NCBI GenBank assembly: GCA_031976175.1
Contig: DALYLR010000008.1
Location: 1-64,000, forward strand
Length of the DNA: 64,000 nt
Direction of reading: 5' to 3'
From: DMER01 sp003451645
GTDB lineage: Bacteria; Pseudomonadota; Alphaproteobacteria; Micropepsales; Micropepsaceae
The notes below the pieces were generated by a model. The model saw only the letters and a program-made list of their open reading frames with translations. It was not told the DNA's origin and did no database searches. Position 1 is the stretch's first letter. Each line of letters starts with the position of its first letter. The position numbers were made by a program, and so were the translations under genes. This document shows, piece after piece, positions 32,142 to 41,625 of this stretch.

Positions 32142-34433
32142 ATGAGGGCGGAATCGGACGTGGCAGAGACGCAAGCGCCAAACGCGCCGGAAGCGCAGGC
32201 AATCCCGGTGCCCCGGGCCGCGACGCCAATCAGCTTGACGCATTTGGCGGCAGGGTTGTTTGCGGTGGCGTGTCTAGCGGGTTTGCTCGTTGTGCTCGAA
32301 CCACATGCTGCGGGCCTGGCTGGGCTCGTGCTGCTTATTGGAATTACGATTTCCGGCGGGCTCTTGCTTCTGCTGTTAGCAACGGGGCAAGTGACGCCTG
32401 GTGCAATTCCACCTCGTTTTTTTCAGCAGATTGTGGAAGCTGACTCACGGCCGGTTTGCATGACCGCGCCCGACGGCGCAGCCGTTTACGCAAACAAGGC
32501 TTGGCGGCGGCTCTTTGGGGCTAGCCCCTCAGGCGGCATCATGCTTCCGGTGGTCGCCTTTTCCAGTGATTTGGACTCTGCGCAAAGGCTCTACCGGCTT
32601 GTGCGGGCATCCAGCCAAGGTGAGGCCTTGAGCGAAGAGTTGCGTTTGAAGGGGCCCACTCAGCGGCATGCTCGCGTGTCGACAAGTCCGGTTGGGCGGT
32701 CTGGTCATTCGGTCTGGCGGGTGCAAGACCTCCCAGTTCGCCGTGCCTTTGCGACGGTGGATGGGCCGCGGCAGAATGTGGTGGTGCAGTTCCGGCCGCT
32801 TGAGAAGGCGCATAAGGACGAGACGCATGGTGCGGCAGTACCCGCAACAACAAGTGCGGTGCCCGAAGTCTCCTCAGTGGGCGGAGAAACATTGGAGCAG
32901 CGCTTCCGTGGTTTGCTCGGCAATGCCCCGGTCGGGATCGGCGTGCTTGATGGCGATGGCCACGTCATGCATGCCAATCAGGCACTCACTGCGCTGTTGG
33001 GTCTGCCTTTTGCTGACATTCACGCAAAGCCCTTCTTCGAGCATTTAGAGAGCCGCAGCGCTGCTGAGGTTCGCGCGCTTTTGGCCCTGCTCGCAAGCGG
33101 GAGGCCGATGGGGGAGCCTGTAGATCTACGGTTTCAGGACAACGCGCAACGCACAGCACGGCTTTACGCTGGTAGAATTCCGGGGAGCACGGAGTCGGCT
33201 GGCATTTTGGTTTACATCATTGATACGTCCGACCGGACTCAACTGGAAAATCAGTTCGCCCATAGTCACCGTATGCAGGCCGTTGGACAGCTGGCGGGCG
33301 GCATTGCGCATGACTTCAACAATTTACTGACGGTTATCAATGGCGTGGCGGAGCTGTTGATGCAACGTCATCAACCGGGCGACCCGTCGTTCAATGATAT
33401 TCACCAAATCCGTTCGACTGGCCTTCGGGCCGCGGGCCTTGTCCGGCAGCTGCTCGCGTTCTCCCGGCAACAGCGCCTCGACGTTCAGGTGATCTCGCCT
33501 ACCGATATTGTCTCTGACTGGTCCATTACCTTGCGCCGTCTGATTGGCGAGCGGGTTACTTTAAAGGTTGAGCATGGGCGCGATCTCTGGCCCGTGAAGG
33601 CTGATCCCAATCAGCTGGGGAACGTTCTTGTCAATCTCTCCGTCAATGCGCGTGATGCCATGCCCACAGGCGGTGTGCTGACGATCCGTACGGGGACGAT
33701 CAGCATCTCTCACACTGAGGCGCAGGCTCAGGGCCACGTCCTAATGCCGCCTGGCGACTACGTGACGATCGATGTTGCTGATACTGGCATCGGCATCCCG
33801 AAGGAGAATTTAGGCAGAATTTTCGAGCCGTTCTTCACCACCAAAGAGGTAGGCCATGGCACGGGCCTCGGCCTCAGTTCGGTCTATGGGATCATCAAGC
33901 AGAGCAATGGCTTTTTGTTCGTCGATTCAGAAGTGGGGAAGGGCACAACGTTCCGCATCTATTTGCCCCGGTGCATTCAGACCGAGTCACCTGCGGAGGC
34001 TGTTGCTGCAAGGCCGCCCGCAGTCAACGACCAGCCAGCAAAGCCCCTTGACCTTACGGGGCATCAGACAATTCTGCTGGTCGAAGACGAGGCGGCTGTT
34101 CGCGACTTCGCCTCGCGTGCGCTGAGCATGCGTGGCTATAACGTCATCGAAGCGTCGTCTGGCGACGAAGCCCTAGAGATTCTGCGCGAGCAGGCCGAGC
34201 CGATCCATCTCTTGGTATCTGATGTGGTGATGCCAGGTATTGATGGGCCGACACTTGTCAAATCCGTCCGCGCCGAGAGGCCTGAGGTGCGGATCCTGTT
34301 CATGTCAGGTTATGCGGAAGAAGCCTTCCGCAACGCCGGCGAGCGGATCGACGAGTTCCACTTCCTGCCAAAGCCGTTCACCCTGAAACAACTGACCGCA
34401 AAGGTCAAAGATGTTCTTGAGGCCGGCGTCTAG
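32142..34433 (+). CDS. cckA: Hybrid histidine kinase CckA
   Basis: This 763-aa inner membrane kinase has two helices near residues 34-53 and 57-81, two PAS-like domains (from VEADSRPVCMTAPDGAAVY and from LLGNAPVGIGVLDGDGHV), a dimerisation domain with the phosphorylated H390 in GQLAGGIAHDFNNLL, an ATPase domain (NLSVNARDAMP, DTGIGIP, GTGLGLSSVYGI) and a receiver domain with D694 in LLVSDVVMPGIDG. This matches CckA, which through ChpT controls CtrA. Its place after flhB is conserved in alphaproteobacteria. I chose ATG at 32142 (GGGGGACG upstream); the frame is open to 32094. Confidence 0.92.
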   Translation: MRAESDVAETQAPNAPEAQAIPVPRAATPISLTHLAAGLFAVACLAGLLVVLEPHAAGLAGLVLLIGITISGGLLLLLLATGQVTPGAIPPRFFQQIVEADSRPVCMTAPDGAAVYANKAWRRLFGASPSGGIMLPVVAFSSDLDSAQRLYRLVRASSQGEALSEELRLKGPTQRHARVSTSPVGRSGHSVWRVQDLPVRRAFATVDGPRQNVVVQFRPLEKAHKDETHGAAVPATTSAVPEVSSVGGETLEQRFRGLLGNAPVGIGVLDGDGHVMHANQALTALLGLPFADIHAKPFFEHLESRSAAEVRALLALLASGRPMGEPVDLRFQDNAQRTARLYAGRIPGSTESAGILVYIIDTSDRTQLENQFAHSHRMQAVGQLAGGIAHDFNNLLTVINGVAELLMQRHQPGDPSFNDIHQIRSTGLRAAGLVRQLLAFSRQQRLDVQVISPTDIVSDWSITLRRLIGERVTLKVEHGRDLWPVKADPNQLGNVLVNLSVNARDAMPTGGVLTIRTGTISISHTEAQAQGHVLMPPGDYVTIDVADTGIGIPKENLGRIFEPFFTTKEVGHGTGLGLSSVYGIIKQSNGFLFVDSEVGKGTTFRIYLPRCIQTESPAEAVAARPPAVNDQPAKPLDLTGHQTILLVEDEAAVRDFASRALSMRGYNVIEASSGDEALEILREQAEPIHLLVSDVVMPGIDGPTLVKSVRAERPEVRILFMSGYAEEAFRNAGERIDEFHFLPKPFTLKQLTAKVKDVLEAGV

Positions 34434-34529
34434 ACCCAGGTCAGTCCGGCGGTCTTGGCCCGGCCAGCCTTGCATGCTAGCTCATGAGTGTGTTCAGCGT
34501 CCTGCCTGCACCTCACTGAGAGCCTGCAA

Positions 34530-36920
34530 ATGTCCACTCTTGATCCGCGCTTGCCATTCCTTGCCGCCCTTGAATCCAGGCTTCTGTGGCTCTCAGCGTG
34601 GACAATTCACAATGCCAACCATTTGCGGGAGTCCGAGGACGGACTAAAGGTCGGCGGCCATCAAGCCTCATCGGCCTCTCTCGCCACGCTTATGACCGCG
34701 CTCTATTTCGCGGTCTTGCGCCCGCAAGACCGGGTTGCCGTGAAGCCGCACGCCAGTCCAATCTTTCACGCAATACAATATCTTCTCGGGCAGCAGGATG
34801 TCTCGAAGCTCAAGAACTTTCGCGGCTACAAGGGCGCGCAGTCTTACCCATCGCGCACAAAGGACACCGACGACGTTGACTTCTCAACTGGCTCTGTCGG
34901 GCTTGGCGTCGCCCAGACGCTCTTCTCGTCGCTGGTTCAGGATTATGTGCGCGCGCATGGCTGGTCAAAGGAGCGGCCAGAGGGCCGCATGGTGGCACTC
35001 ATCGGCGATGCCGAAATGGACGAGGGCAACATCTTTGAGGCGCTGTTGGAGGGCTGGAAACACGGCGTCCGCAACACCTGGTGGATCGTCGACTATAACC
35101 GGCAGTCCCTAGATGCCGTAATTCGCGAGGGATTGTGGCAGCGTTTTGAAGCCATGTTTCTCAATTTTGGCTGGGATGTTGTGGTCCTCAAATATGGCTC
35201 CAAACTGAAGGCCGCTTTCAGCGAGCCAGGTGGCGAGCGCTTGAAAACTTGGATCGATCAGTGTCCCAACCAATTGTATTCGGCACTGACCTACCAGGGC
35301 GGCGCAGCCTGGCGGAAAAAGCTGACGGATGATTTGGGCGATCAAGGCGACATTTCACGCTTTCTTGACGCGCGCAGTGACAAAGACTTGGCTGCTCTCA
35401 TGACCAATCTTGGCGGTCACGATTTGCCAGAGATACTCAATGCCTTTGAGAATATTCAACACGACCGGCCGGTCTGCTTCATTGCCTATACGATAAAGGG
35501 TTTTGGATTGCCCTTTGCGGGGCACAAAGACAATCATGCAGGCCTCATGACCAAGGCTCAGATGGCGGAATGGCAAGGCGCCATGCGCATTAGACCTGAC
35601 CATGAGTGGGACCGTTTTGAAGGGCTGACGCTCTCTGAAGACGAGCTGAACCGGTTCTTGCGGGAAGTGCCCTTCGCAAGGGAGGGGCGTCGCCGGTTAG
35701 GTACCCCGAAAATTGAGACACCTCAGCGTCTTAGCTTTCGCTCTTCCCCCGAGATGAGCACGCAGCAAGGGTTCGGCCTGATCATGGACGAGTTGGGCAA
35801 GGCGCAAACTGATTTTGCGGCTCGTATTGTCACGACATCGCCCGATGTGACGGTCTCGACCAATTTGGGTCCGTGGGTCAACCGGCGCGGACTTTTTGCC
35901 CGCGAGAGCTTGGCGGACACGTTCAAGCAAGAACGCATTCCCTCGACGTACAACTGGACATTCTCACCAGGCGGCCAGCATGTCGAACTGGGCATCGCCG
36001 AGATGAACCTCTTCATTATGCTCTCGGCGCTTGGGCTGTCGCACAGTGTCTTTGGCGAGCGGCTCTTTCCTGTGGGCACCCTCTATGATCCCTTTATCTA
36101 TCGCGGTGCCGACGCGATGAATTATGCCTGCTATCAAGACGCGCGCTTCATTCTGGTTGCGACGCCGTCCGGGATCAGCTTAGCACCAGAGGGTGGCGCG
36201 CATCAGTCGATTGGGACGCCGCTGGTCGGCATGGCGCAGGATGGGCTTGCCAGTTTCGAACCCGCCTTTGTGGATGAGTTAGCCACCATCTTGGCCTGGT
36301 CTTTCGACTATCTGCAGCGCAACACTGAAGGCCCTGATGAGGAGCCTGATCCGCGCACCTGGTTGCGTGATCACATAGGCGGCTCGGTCTATCTGCGGCT
36401 ATCAACCAGAAGCCTTGAACAGCCTAGGCGGGAGATGGTGCCCGACCTTGTTCGCGGGGTCCTTGATGGGGCGTATTGGATGCGGGAGCCGGGACCCAAC
36501 TGCGAGGTGGTTGTGGCCTACTCTGGTGTCATGGCACCAGAAGCCATTGAGGCGGTCTCCCGGATTGCGCAAGGGCGGCGCGATGTCGGCCTTCTGGCAA
36601 TTACCTCAGCCGACAGGCTCCACGCCGGATGGAGTGCGGCCCAAAGGGCAAGGGAAGCCGGGGCGAGGCCGGCGTTCGCCCTGATCGAACGTATGTTGGC
36701 GCGGGTTCCACGACATGCCGGTATTGTAACCGTTCAAGATGGCCATCCCGCAGCTTTGGCTTGGCTCGGTGCTGTTCACGGTCATCGCACCCGCGCTCTG
36801 GGGGTAGAGCATTTCGGGCAGACGGGAACCTTACGCGACCTCTATGCACATTATGGCATTGATGCAGACGCCATTGTACGCGCTGCTTCCGCACTGACCC
36901 CCGGGCGGGCGCTTGCATAA
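34530..36920 (+). CDS. Homodimeric pyruvate dehydrogenase E1-like (AceE-type) protein
   Basis: This 796-aa thiamine-diphosphate enzyme resembles the single-chain E1 AceE: the HNANHLRESEDGLKVGGHQASSAS-type opening, the cofactor motif GDAEMDEGNIFEALLEGW ... YNRQSLD, and the second-domain EGGAHQSIGTPL and GIAEMNLF segments. It is about 90 residues shorter than E. coli AceE (887 aa), and no E2 or E3 gene lies nearby. It may be an alternative 2-oxoacid dehydrogenase E1 or a transketolase-like enzyme. ATG at 34530 is preceded by a weak ribosome binding site. Confidence 0.8.
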   Translation: MSTLDPRLPFLAALESRLLWLSAWTIHNANHLRESEDGLKVGGHQASSASLATLMTALYFAVLRPQDRVAVKPHASPIFHAIQYLLGQQDVSKLKNFRGYKGAQSYPSRTKDTDDVDFSTGSVGLGVAQTLFSSLVQDYVRAHGWSKERPEGRMVALIGDAEMDEGNIFEALLEGWKHGVRNTWWIVDYNRQSLDAVIREGLWQRFEAMFLNFGWDVVVLKYGSKLKAAFSEPGGERLKTWIDQCPNQLYSALTYQGGAAWRKKLTDDLGDQGDISRFLDARSDKDLAALMTNLGGHDLPEILNAFENIQHDRPVCFIAYTIKGFGLPFAGHKDNHAGLMTKAQMAEWQGAMRIRPDHEWDRFEGLTLSEDELNRFLREVPFAREGRRRLGTPKIETPQRLSFRSSPEMSTQQGFGLIMDELGKAQTDFAARIVTTSPDVTVSTNLGPWVNRRGLFARESLADTFKQERIPSTYNWTFSPGGQHVELGIAEMNLFIMLSALGLSHSVFGERLFPVGTLYDPFIYRGADAMNYACYQDARFILVATPSGISLAPEGGAHQSIGTPLVGMAQDGLASFEPAFVDELATILAWSFDYLQRNTEGPDEEPDPRTWLRDHIGGSVYLRLSTRSLEQPRREMVPDLVRGVLDGAYWMREPGPNCEVVVAYSGVMAPEAIEAVSRIAQGRRDVGLLAITSADRLHAGWSAAQRAREAGARPAFALIERMLARVPRHAGIVTVQDGHPAALAWLGAVHGHRTRALGVEHFGQTGTLRDLYAHYGIDADAIVRAASALTPGRALA

Positions 36921-36926
36921 GACATC

Positions 36927-36952
36927 GCGCCGGAGAGGCTATCCTCCGGCGC
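36927..36952. terminator. Hairpin between convergent genes
   Basis: GCGCCGGAG, loop AGGCTATC, CTCCGGCGC makes a perfect 9-base-pair stem in the 51 bases between the AceE-like gene and the convergent secreted-protein gene. No T-run follows on either side, so it may work as a bidirectional, factor-dependent end. Confidence 0.55.
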
Positions 36953-36971
36953 TCACTTGCTGCATCCACAC

Positions 36972-37352
36972 CTACCGCGCAAACACGCGTACCGTTCCGC
37001 GTGCTCGGCGGCGGCTGGTTTCCTCATACAAGAGCTTGATAGAAACAATGTCCCGGTCCGCGCCGTTCAAGTCAATGTCGCGGGTGCAAGCGCCGGGGTT
37101 GATCCGTGCACGCACTTGCACATCCTGCTTGCCGCCATTGGCGAAGTTGACATCCAAGTCATAGAACCGCACAGGATTGCGATAGACGCAAAGTTTGATC
37201 TGCGAGTAGCGCACCGGCCCGGGCAGTACGATCAAGTCTGGATCAAGGCGGTCGGTAACAATCCGTTCGGCAATTTGCGTCCACGCCAATGCTGGCGAAG
37301 CAGCCGCAAAACTGCTCGCCAAAACGCCCAACGCCACGAGACCGACTCTCAT
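36972..37352 (-). CDS. Secreted protein of unknown function (DUF2541-like)
   Basis: This 126-aa protein has a clear signal peptide (MRVGLVALGVLASSFAAASPALA), so it is probably periplasmic. The mature part contains YSQIKLCVYRNPVRFYDLDV and NPGACTRDIDLNGADRDI, a pattern I associate loosely with DUF2541. Two cysteines in the mature part could form a disulfide. It is a single gene, convergent with the AceE-like gene and divergent from recA. No function can be given. Confidence 0.75.
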   Translation of the reverse strand: MRVGLVALGVLASSFAAASPALAWTQIAERIVTDRLDPDLIVLPGPVRYSQIKLCVYRNPVRFYDLDVNFANGGKQDVQVRARINPGACTRDIDLNGADRDIVSIKLLYEETSRRRARGTVRVFAR

Positions 37353-37545
37353 AGTAACTCTCCCTTTCCATTATTCCTGATCGACCGAAAAAGCAGACCT
37401 CACCGGCAAAGCATATGCATGCGCCCAAGGGTGGCCGTCAACCGAAGCACGACTTGGTTGTGCAGGCTGCCACAGACATGTTTGCGCCGCCGACGGAAAT
37501 CCGATTGCGCAACGTACCCTATGCCGCCGCATGGAAAATCTTTGT

Positions 37546-37560
37546 GTTCCCTTCTTGTTC
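37546..37560 (+). promoter_or_regulatory. LexA (SOS) box of recA
   Basis: GTTCCCTTCTTGTTC fits GTTC-N7-GTTC, the direct-repeat SOS box of alphaproteobacteria. It lies 72 bases before the recA ATG. Confidence 0.92.
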
Positions 37561-37631
37561 TTCAGAACAAAATGTGTACACTGAGCGTGTTGCTGTTGTT
37601 CCGGCCTCATGCTCTAAGGAGATTCACCATA

Positions 37632-38699
37632 ATGTCCGCCGCCGCCCTACGCATAGTTGAGCACTCTGACATGGATAAGAAAAAGGCCCTAGAGGCCGCG
37701 CTGTCGCAAATCGACCGAGCCTTTGGCAAGGGTTCGATTATGAAATTGGGAGCCCAAGGAAAGACCGTCGAGGTTGAGGCGGTCCCAACTGGTTCGCTCG
37801 GCCTTGACATTGCCTTGGGGATTGGCGGCCTGCCAAAAGGGCGGGTTATCGAGATTTACGGTCCCGAATCGTCGGGCAAGACCACACTGGCGCTACACAT
37901 TGTGGCCGAAGTGCAAAAGCGTGGCGGGGTCGGTGCATTTATCGATGCTGAGCACGCCTTGGATCTGGGCTATGGCCAGAAATTGGGCGTGGATGCGGGC
38001 GAGTTGCTGGTGTCGCAGCCGGATACGGGCGAGCAGGCGCTGGAAATCGCCGATACGCTGGTTCGCTCAGGCGCGGTTGACGTAATTGTTGTGGATTCGG
38101 TTGCAGCCTTGACGCCAAAGGCTGAAATTGAAGGCGAAATGGGGGATCAGTTGCCGGGTTTGCAGGCGCGATTGATGAGCCAAGCTTTGCGCAAGCTGAC
38201 CTCGTCAATCTCGCGCTCCAATACCATGGTCATCTTCATCAACCAGATCCGGATGAAAATTGGCGTGATGTTTGGCAACCCTGAAACGACCACCGGCGGT
38301 AACGCGCTCAAATTCTACGCTTCTGTGCGCCTCGATATCCGGCGTATCGGTCAGATCAAAGATCGTGATGAGGTGGTAGGAAGCCAGACAAGGGTTAAGG
38401 TGGTGAAGAATAAGGTGGCGCCACCGTTCCGGCAGGTTGAGTTCGATATCATGTATGGCGTCGGCATTTCCAAAACTGGTGAGTTGATCGATCTTGGCGT
38501 TAAGGCAGCAATCGTTGAGAAATCCGGTTCCTGGTTTTCATTCGAGAGCCAGCGGATTGGGCAGGGCCGTGAGAATGCCAAGCAGTTTTTGGCGGATAAT
38601 CCCGATGTAGCGCAACGTATTGAGCAGGCCATCCGGTCCAATGCGGGGCTCCTGGGGGCTAGGCTGACAACTGCGGGCGAGGCAGCTGCAGAGGATTAG
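37632..38699 (+). CDS. recA: Recombinase RecA
   Basis: This 355-aa recombinase has Walker A GPESSGKTTL, the SVAALTPKAEIEGEMGD loop L1 region and the QIRMKIGVMFGNPETTTGG loop L2 region, plus the usual acidic C-terminus. ATG at 37632 is preceded by AAGGAG at a spacing of 10 bases; the frame extends back to 36957 but crosses the opposite-strand gene. It is controlled by the SOS box at 37546-37560. alaS follows after 248 bases, the usual alphaproteobacterial order. Confidence 0.98.
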   Translation: MSAAALRIVEHSDMDKKKALEAALSQIDRAFGKGSIMKLGAQGKTVEVEAVPTGSLGLDIALGIGGLPKGRVIEIYGPESSGKTTLALHIVAEVQKRGGVGAFIDAEHALDLGYGQKLGVDAGELLVSQPDTGEQALEIADTLVRSGAVDVIVVDSVAALTPKAEIEGEMGDQLPGLQARLMSQALRKLTSSISRSNTMVIFINQIRMKIGVMFGNPETTTGGNALKFYASVRLDIRRIGQIKDRDEVVGSQTRVKVVKNKVAPPFRQVEFDIMYGVGISKTGELIDLGVKAAIVEKSGSWFSFESQRIGQGRENAKQFLADNPDVAQRIEQAIRSNAGLLGARLTTAGEAAAED

Positions 38700-38775
38700 C
38701 AGCGCCGTCATGGCAAGGTCCGGCAGTGTCTGGCGGCTGCGCTCCTCATCACGGTCTGACGTCATCGCTGTCAAG

Positions 38776-38807
38776 ACCGCAAGCAGGCTTTAATGCTTGC
38801 TTGCGGT
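38776..38807 (+). terminator. Terminator candidate after recA
   Basis: ACCGCAAGCA and TGCTTGCGGT form a 10-base-pair stem around a 12-base loop, followed by only TTTA. It lies 76 bases after the recA stop and before alaS. Confidence 0.55.
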
Positions 38808-38947
38808 TTACTGCTCTCTGCCCTTTTGCGCAATCCCGTCCGCGCCTGGACAGAATCGCGCTAAAGCTCTTAACTGCAGTGGTTTTTCAAAAAAGGGGCG
38901 CCCTTGCTACGTTGGGCCGCCGTCCGCAGTGAGAGTGTTGGTAGTTT

Positions 38948-41605
38948 ATGACGAGCCTTAGCGATATCCGGTCGGCATTTTTGGGGTATTTCGAACAGCA
39001 CGGCCATGAGGCGGTGGCGTCCTCTCCCCTCGTTCCGCGTAATGATCCGACGTTGTTGTTCACCAATGCAGGCATGGTGCAATTCAAAAACGTCTTCACG
39101 GGTGCTGAAAAGCGTTCAAAGTCACGTGCGGCAACCGCGCAAAAATGTTTGCGCGCAGGCGGCAAACATAATGATTTGGACAATGTCGGCTATACGGCGC
39201 GCCATCACACGTTTTTTGAAATGCTCGGTAATTTTTCCTTTGGAGACTACTTCAAAGAGGAGGCGATAACGCTCGCCTGGGATTTGGTATCAAAAACGTT
39301 CGCGCTGCCCACTGATCGTCTCCTCGTTACGGTCTATTCTGAAGATGATGAGGCGTTTGGCCTTTGGCGCAAAATAGCGGGTTTTCCCGAGCAGAAAATC
39401 ATTCGTATCCCGACCTCGGACAATTTCTGGTCGATGGGGGAGACGGGCCCATGTGGTCCATGTTCAGAGATTTTCTTCGACTACGGACCTACGGTTCAGG
39501 GCGGGCCGCCAGGATCGCCTGATGCCGACGGCGACCGCTATGTCGAATTTTGGAACCTTGTGTTCATGCAATATGAGCAGGTGTCAAAGACTGAGCGTGT
39601 CGCCCTGCCAAAGCCTTCCATAGATACAGGCATGGGCCTTGAGCGCATCGCGTCTATCCTCCAGGGCAAGACGGATAACTACGACACCGACCTGTTCCGT
39701 TTGCTGATCGAGGCATCGGCTGCCCACTCCGGTGCGCGGGCTGAGGGGCCTCATGCTGTAAGCCACCGTGTCATTGCGGATCACTTGCGCGCGTCATCGT
39801 TTTTGATTGCGGATGGCGTGCTGCCGTCCAATGAGGGCCGTGGTTATGTCTTGCGGCGGATCATGCGCCGGGCCATGCGGCATGCTCATATTCTGGGCGC
39901 CAAAGACCCGCTGATGCACCGGCTTGCTCCAGTGCTGATTACCGCGATGGCGCAGGCCTATCCCGAACTCACCCGCGCGCAAGCACTCATTGTTGAGACG
40001 TTACGGCTCGAGGAAACGCGCTTCCGGGAAACACTTGAGCGCGGTCTCAAATTGCTGGACGAAGAAGTTGCCCGTTTGAACGGTTCGACCCTGGCGGGCG
40101 ACGTGGCGTTCAAGCTCTATGATACCTATGGGTTTCCGGTGGACTTGACCCAAGACGCGCTGCGGGCCCGTGGCTTGAGCCTCGACATGCCCGGTTTTGA
40201 CCAGGCTATGGCTCGTCAGAAGGCAGAAGCACGCAAATCATGGGCCGGCTCGGGCGAAGCCCAGGCTGAGCACATCTGGTTTGGGCTGCGGGATCAACTG
40301 GGTGCCACAGAGTTTCTCGGTTACGAAACCGAAGCAGCAGAGGGTGTGATCACTGCGCTGATTTACGAGGGTCTGGCGGTTGACCGGCTTGAGGCTGGTC
40401 AAACTGGGTTTTTGCTCGTTAATCAGACGCCTTTTTATGCCGAGTCCGGCGGACAGGCGGGGGATCAGGGTGCTCTATTCACGAAGGATGGGGCTGAAGG
40501 CGAGGTTGTGGACACGCAAAAGCGGGCCGGAACGCTTCACGTCCATGATGTGAAGGTCGGGCGGGGTACCTTGCGGACCGGGGATACTGTCGATTTGCGG
40601 GTCGACCATGGGCGCAGGACCGCAACGCGTGCCAATCACTCGGCGACTCACTTGCTGCATGAGGCGCTGCGCCGCGCATTGGGCGAGCACGTGACCCAGA
40701 AAGGCTCACTCGTTGCTCATGACCGCCTGCGCTTTGATTTCAGCCACCCAAAGGCGCTGAGCGAGCAGGAGGTTGATTTGATTGAGGCCATGGTCAATCG
40801 CCAAATTCGGTTAAATGCTGCGGTCTCGACGCGCCTCATGACGCTCGAGGCTGCGATTGAGGCAGGTGCCATGGCGTTATTCGGCGAAAAGTATGGCGAT
40901 GAGGTCCGTGTGCTGAGCATGGGGGCGCATGAAGGCAGCCAAGTCTTCTCAACAGAGCTGTGCGGCGGCACGCATGTGGAGCGCACTGGCGATATTGGTC
41001 TGTTCAAGATCATTGCGGAGCAAGCGGTCGCCTCGGGCGTGCGCCGGATTGAGGCCCTGACCGGTGAGGGGGCTCTTCTCCACCTCACGCAACAGGACAA
41101 GGCACTTGCCAAAGCATCCCTCGCTTTGCGCGTTCAGCCGGGCGAGCTGGCCGAGCGTGTTGTTGCCCTTGTCGAGGAGCGCAAGCGGCTTGAGCGTGAG
41201 TTGGCAGATGCAAAGCGGCAATTGGCGATGGGCGGGGGCACCGCTGTTGCCGCTCCGGTGGCAGATGATGTGGGCGGGGTCAAAGTCTTATCGCGCATTC
41301 TAGAAGGTGTTGAGGCCAAGGATCTGCGCGCGTTGATCGATCAGGCGAAAACGCAGATTGGGTCAGGTGTGATTGTGTTCGGTATGGAGTCTGAGGGCAA
41401 GGCCTCATTGGCCATTGGGGTTACCCCGGATCTGACACAGCGGTTTGATGCGGTGGCGTTGATCAAAGCGGGCGTAGAGGTGCTCGGTGGCAAGGGCGGG
41501 GGCGGCCGTCCCGATATGGCGCAGGCCGGCGGACCTGATGCGGCCCAATTACCTGGTGCTTTGGCCGCCGTCATGGCCGCCATTCGGGCGCGTGTGGGCG
41601 CTTAG
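38948..41605 (+). CDS. alaS: Alanine-tRNA ligase
   Basis: This 885-aa class II synthetase has the N-terminal catalytic domain (SDIRSAFLGYFEQHGH, RHHTFFEMLGNFSFGDYFKE), the editing domain with zinc ligands in NHSATHLLHEAL and CGGTHVERTGDIG, and a C-terminal DHHA1 domain with KGGGGRPDMAQAGG. All expected parts are intact and the length is normal. The gene follows recA. The 248-base gap holds the recA terminator candidate and a T/A-rich stretch before the start, but I see no T-box or other riboswitch. Confidence 0.98.
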   Translation: MTSLSDIRSAFLGYFEQHGHEAVASSPLVPRNDPTLLFTNAGMVQFKNVFTGAEKRSKSRAATAQKCLRAGGKHNDLDNVGYTARHHTFFEMLGNFSFGDYFKEEAITLAWDLVSKTFALPTDRLLVTVYSEDDEAFGLWRKIAGFPEQKIIRIPTSDNFWSMGETGPCGPCSEIFFDYGPTVQGGPPGSPDADGDRYVEFWNLVFMQYEQVSKTERVALPKPSIDTGMGLERIASILQGKTDNYDTDLFRLLIEASAAHSGARAEGPHAVSHRVIADHLRASSFLIADGVLPSNEGRGYVLRRIMRRAMRHAHILGAKDPLMHRLAPVLITAMAQAYPELTRAQALIVETLRLEETRFRETLERGLKLLDEEVARLNGSTLAGDVAFKLYDTYGFPVDLTQDALRARGLSLDMPGFDQAMARQKAEARKSWAGSGEAQAEHIWFGLRDQLGATEFLGYETEAAEGVITALIYEGLAVDRLEAGQTGFLLVNQTPFYAESGGQAGDQGALFTKDGAEGEVVDTQKRAGTLHVHDVKVGRGTLRTGDTVDLRVDHGRRTATRANHSATHLLHEALRRALGEHVTQKGSLVAHDRLRFDFSHPKALSEQEVDLIEAMVNRQIRLNAAVSTRLMTLEAAIEAGAMALFGEKYGDEVRVLSMGAHEGSQVFSTELCGGTHVERTGDIGLFKIIAEQAVASGVRRIEALTGEGALLHLTQQDKALAKASLALRVQPGELAERVVALVEERKRLERELADAKRQLAMGGGTAVAAPVADDVGGVKVLSRILEGVEAKDLRALIDQAKTQIGSGVIVFGMESEGKASLAIGVTPDLTQRFDAVALIKAGVEVLGGKGGGGRPDMAQAGGPDAAQLPGALAAVMAAIRARVGA

Positions 41606-41625
41606 TTGATGGGGCGGGGCGGCCG

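Noticed and set aside
36957..38699. recA frame extended to 580 aa
   Set aside because: The extra 225 residues have no RecA homology, run across the SOS box and overlap an opposite-strand gene with a signal peptide. AAGGAG before 37632 marks the real start.
38700..38947. T-box or riboswitch before alaS
   Set aside because: No T-box core sequence or specifier stem is visible; only a terminator-like hairpin of recA is present.
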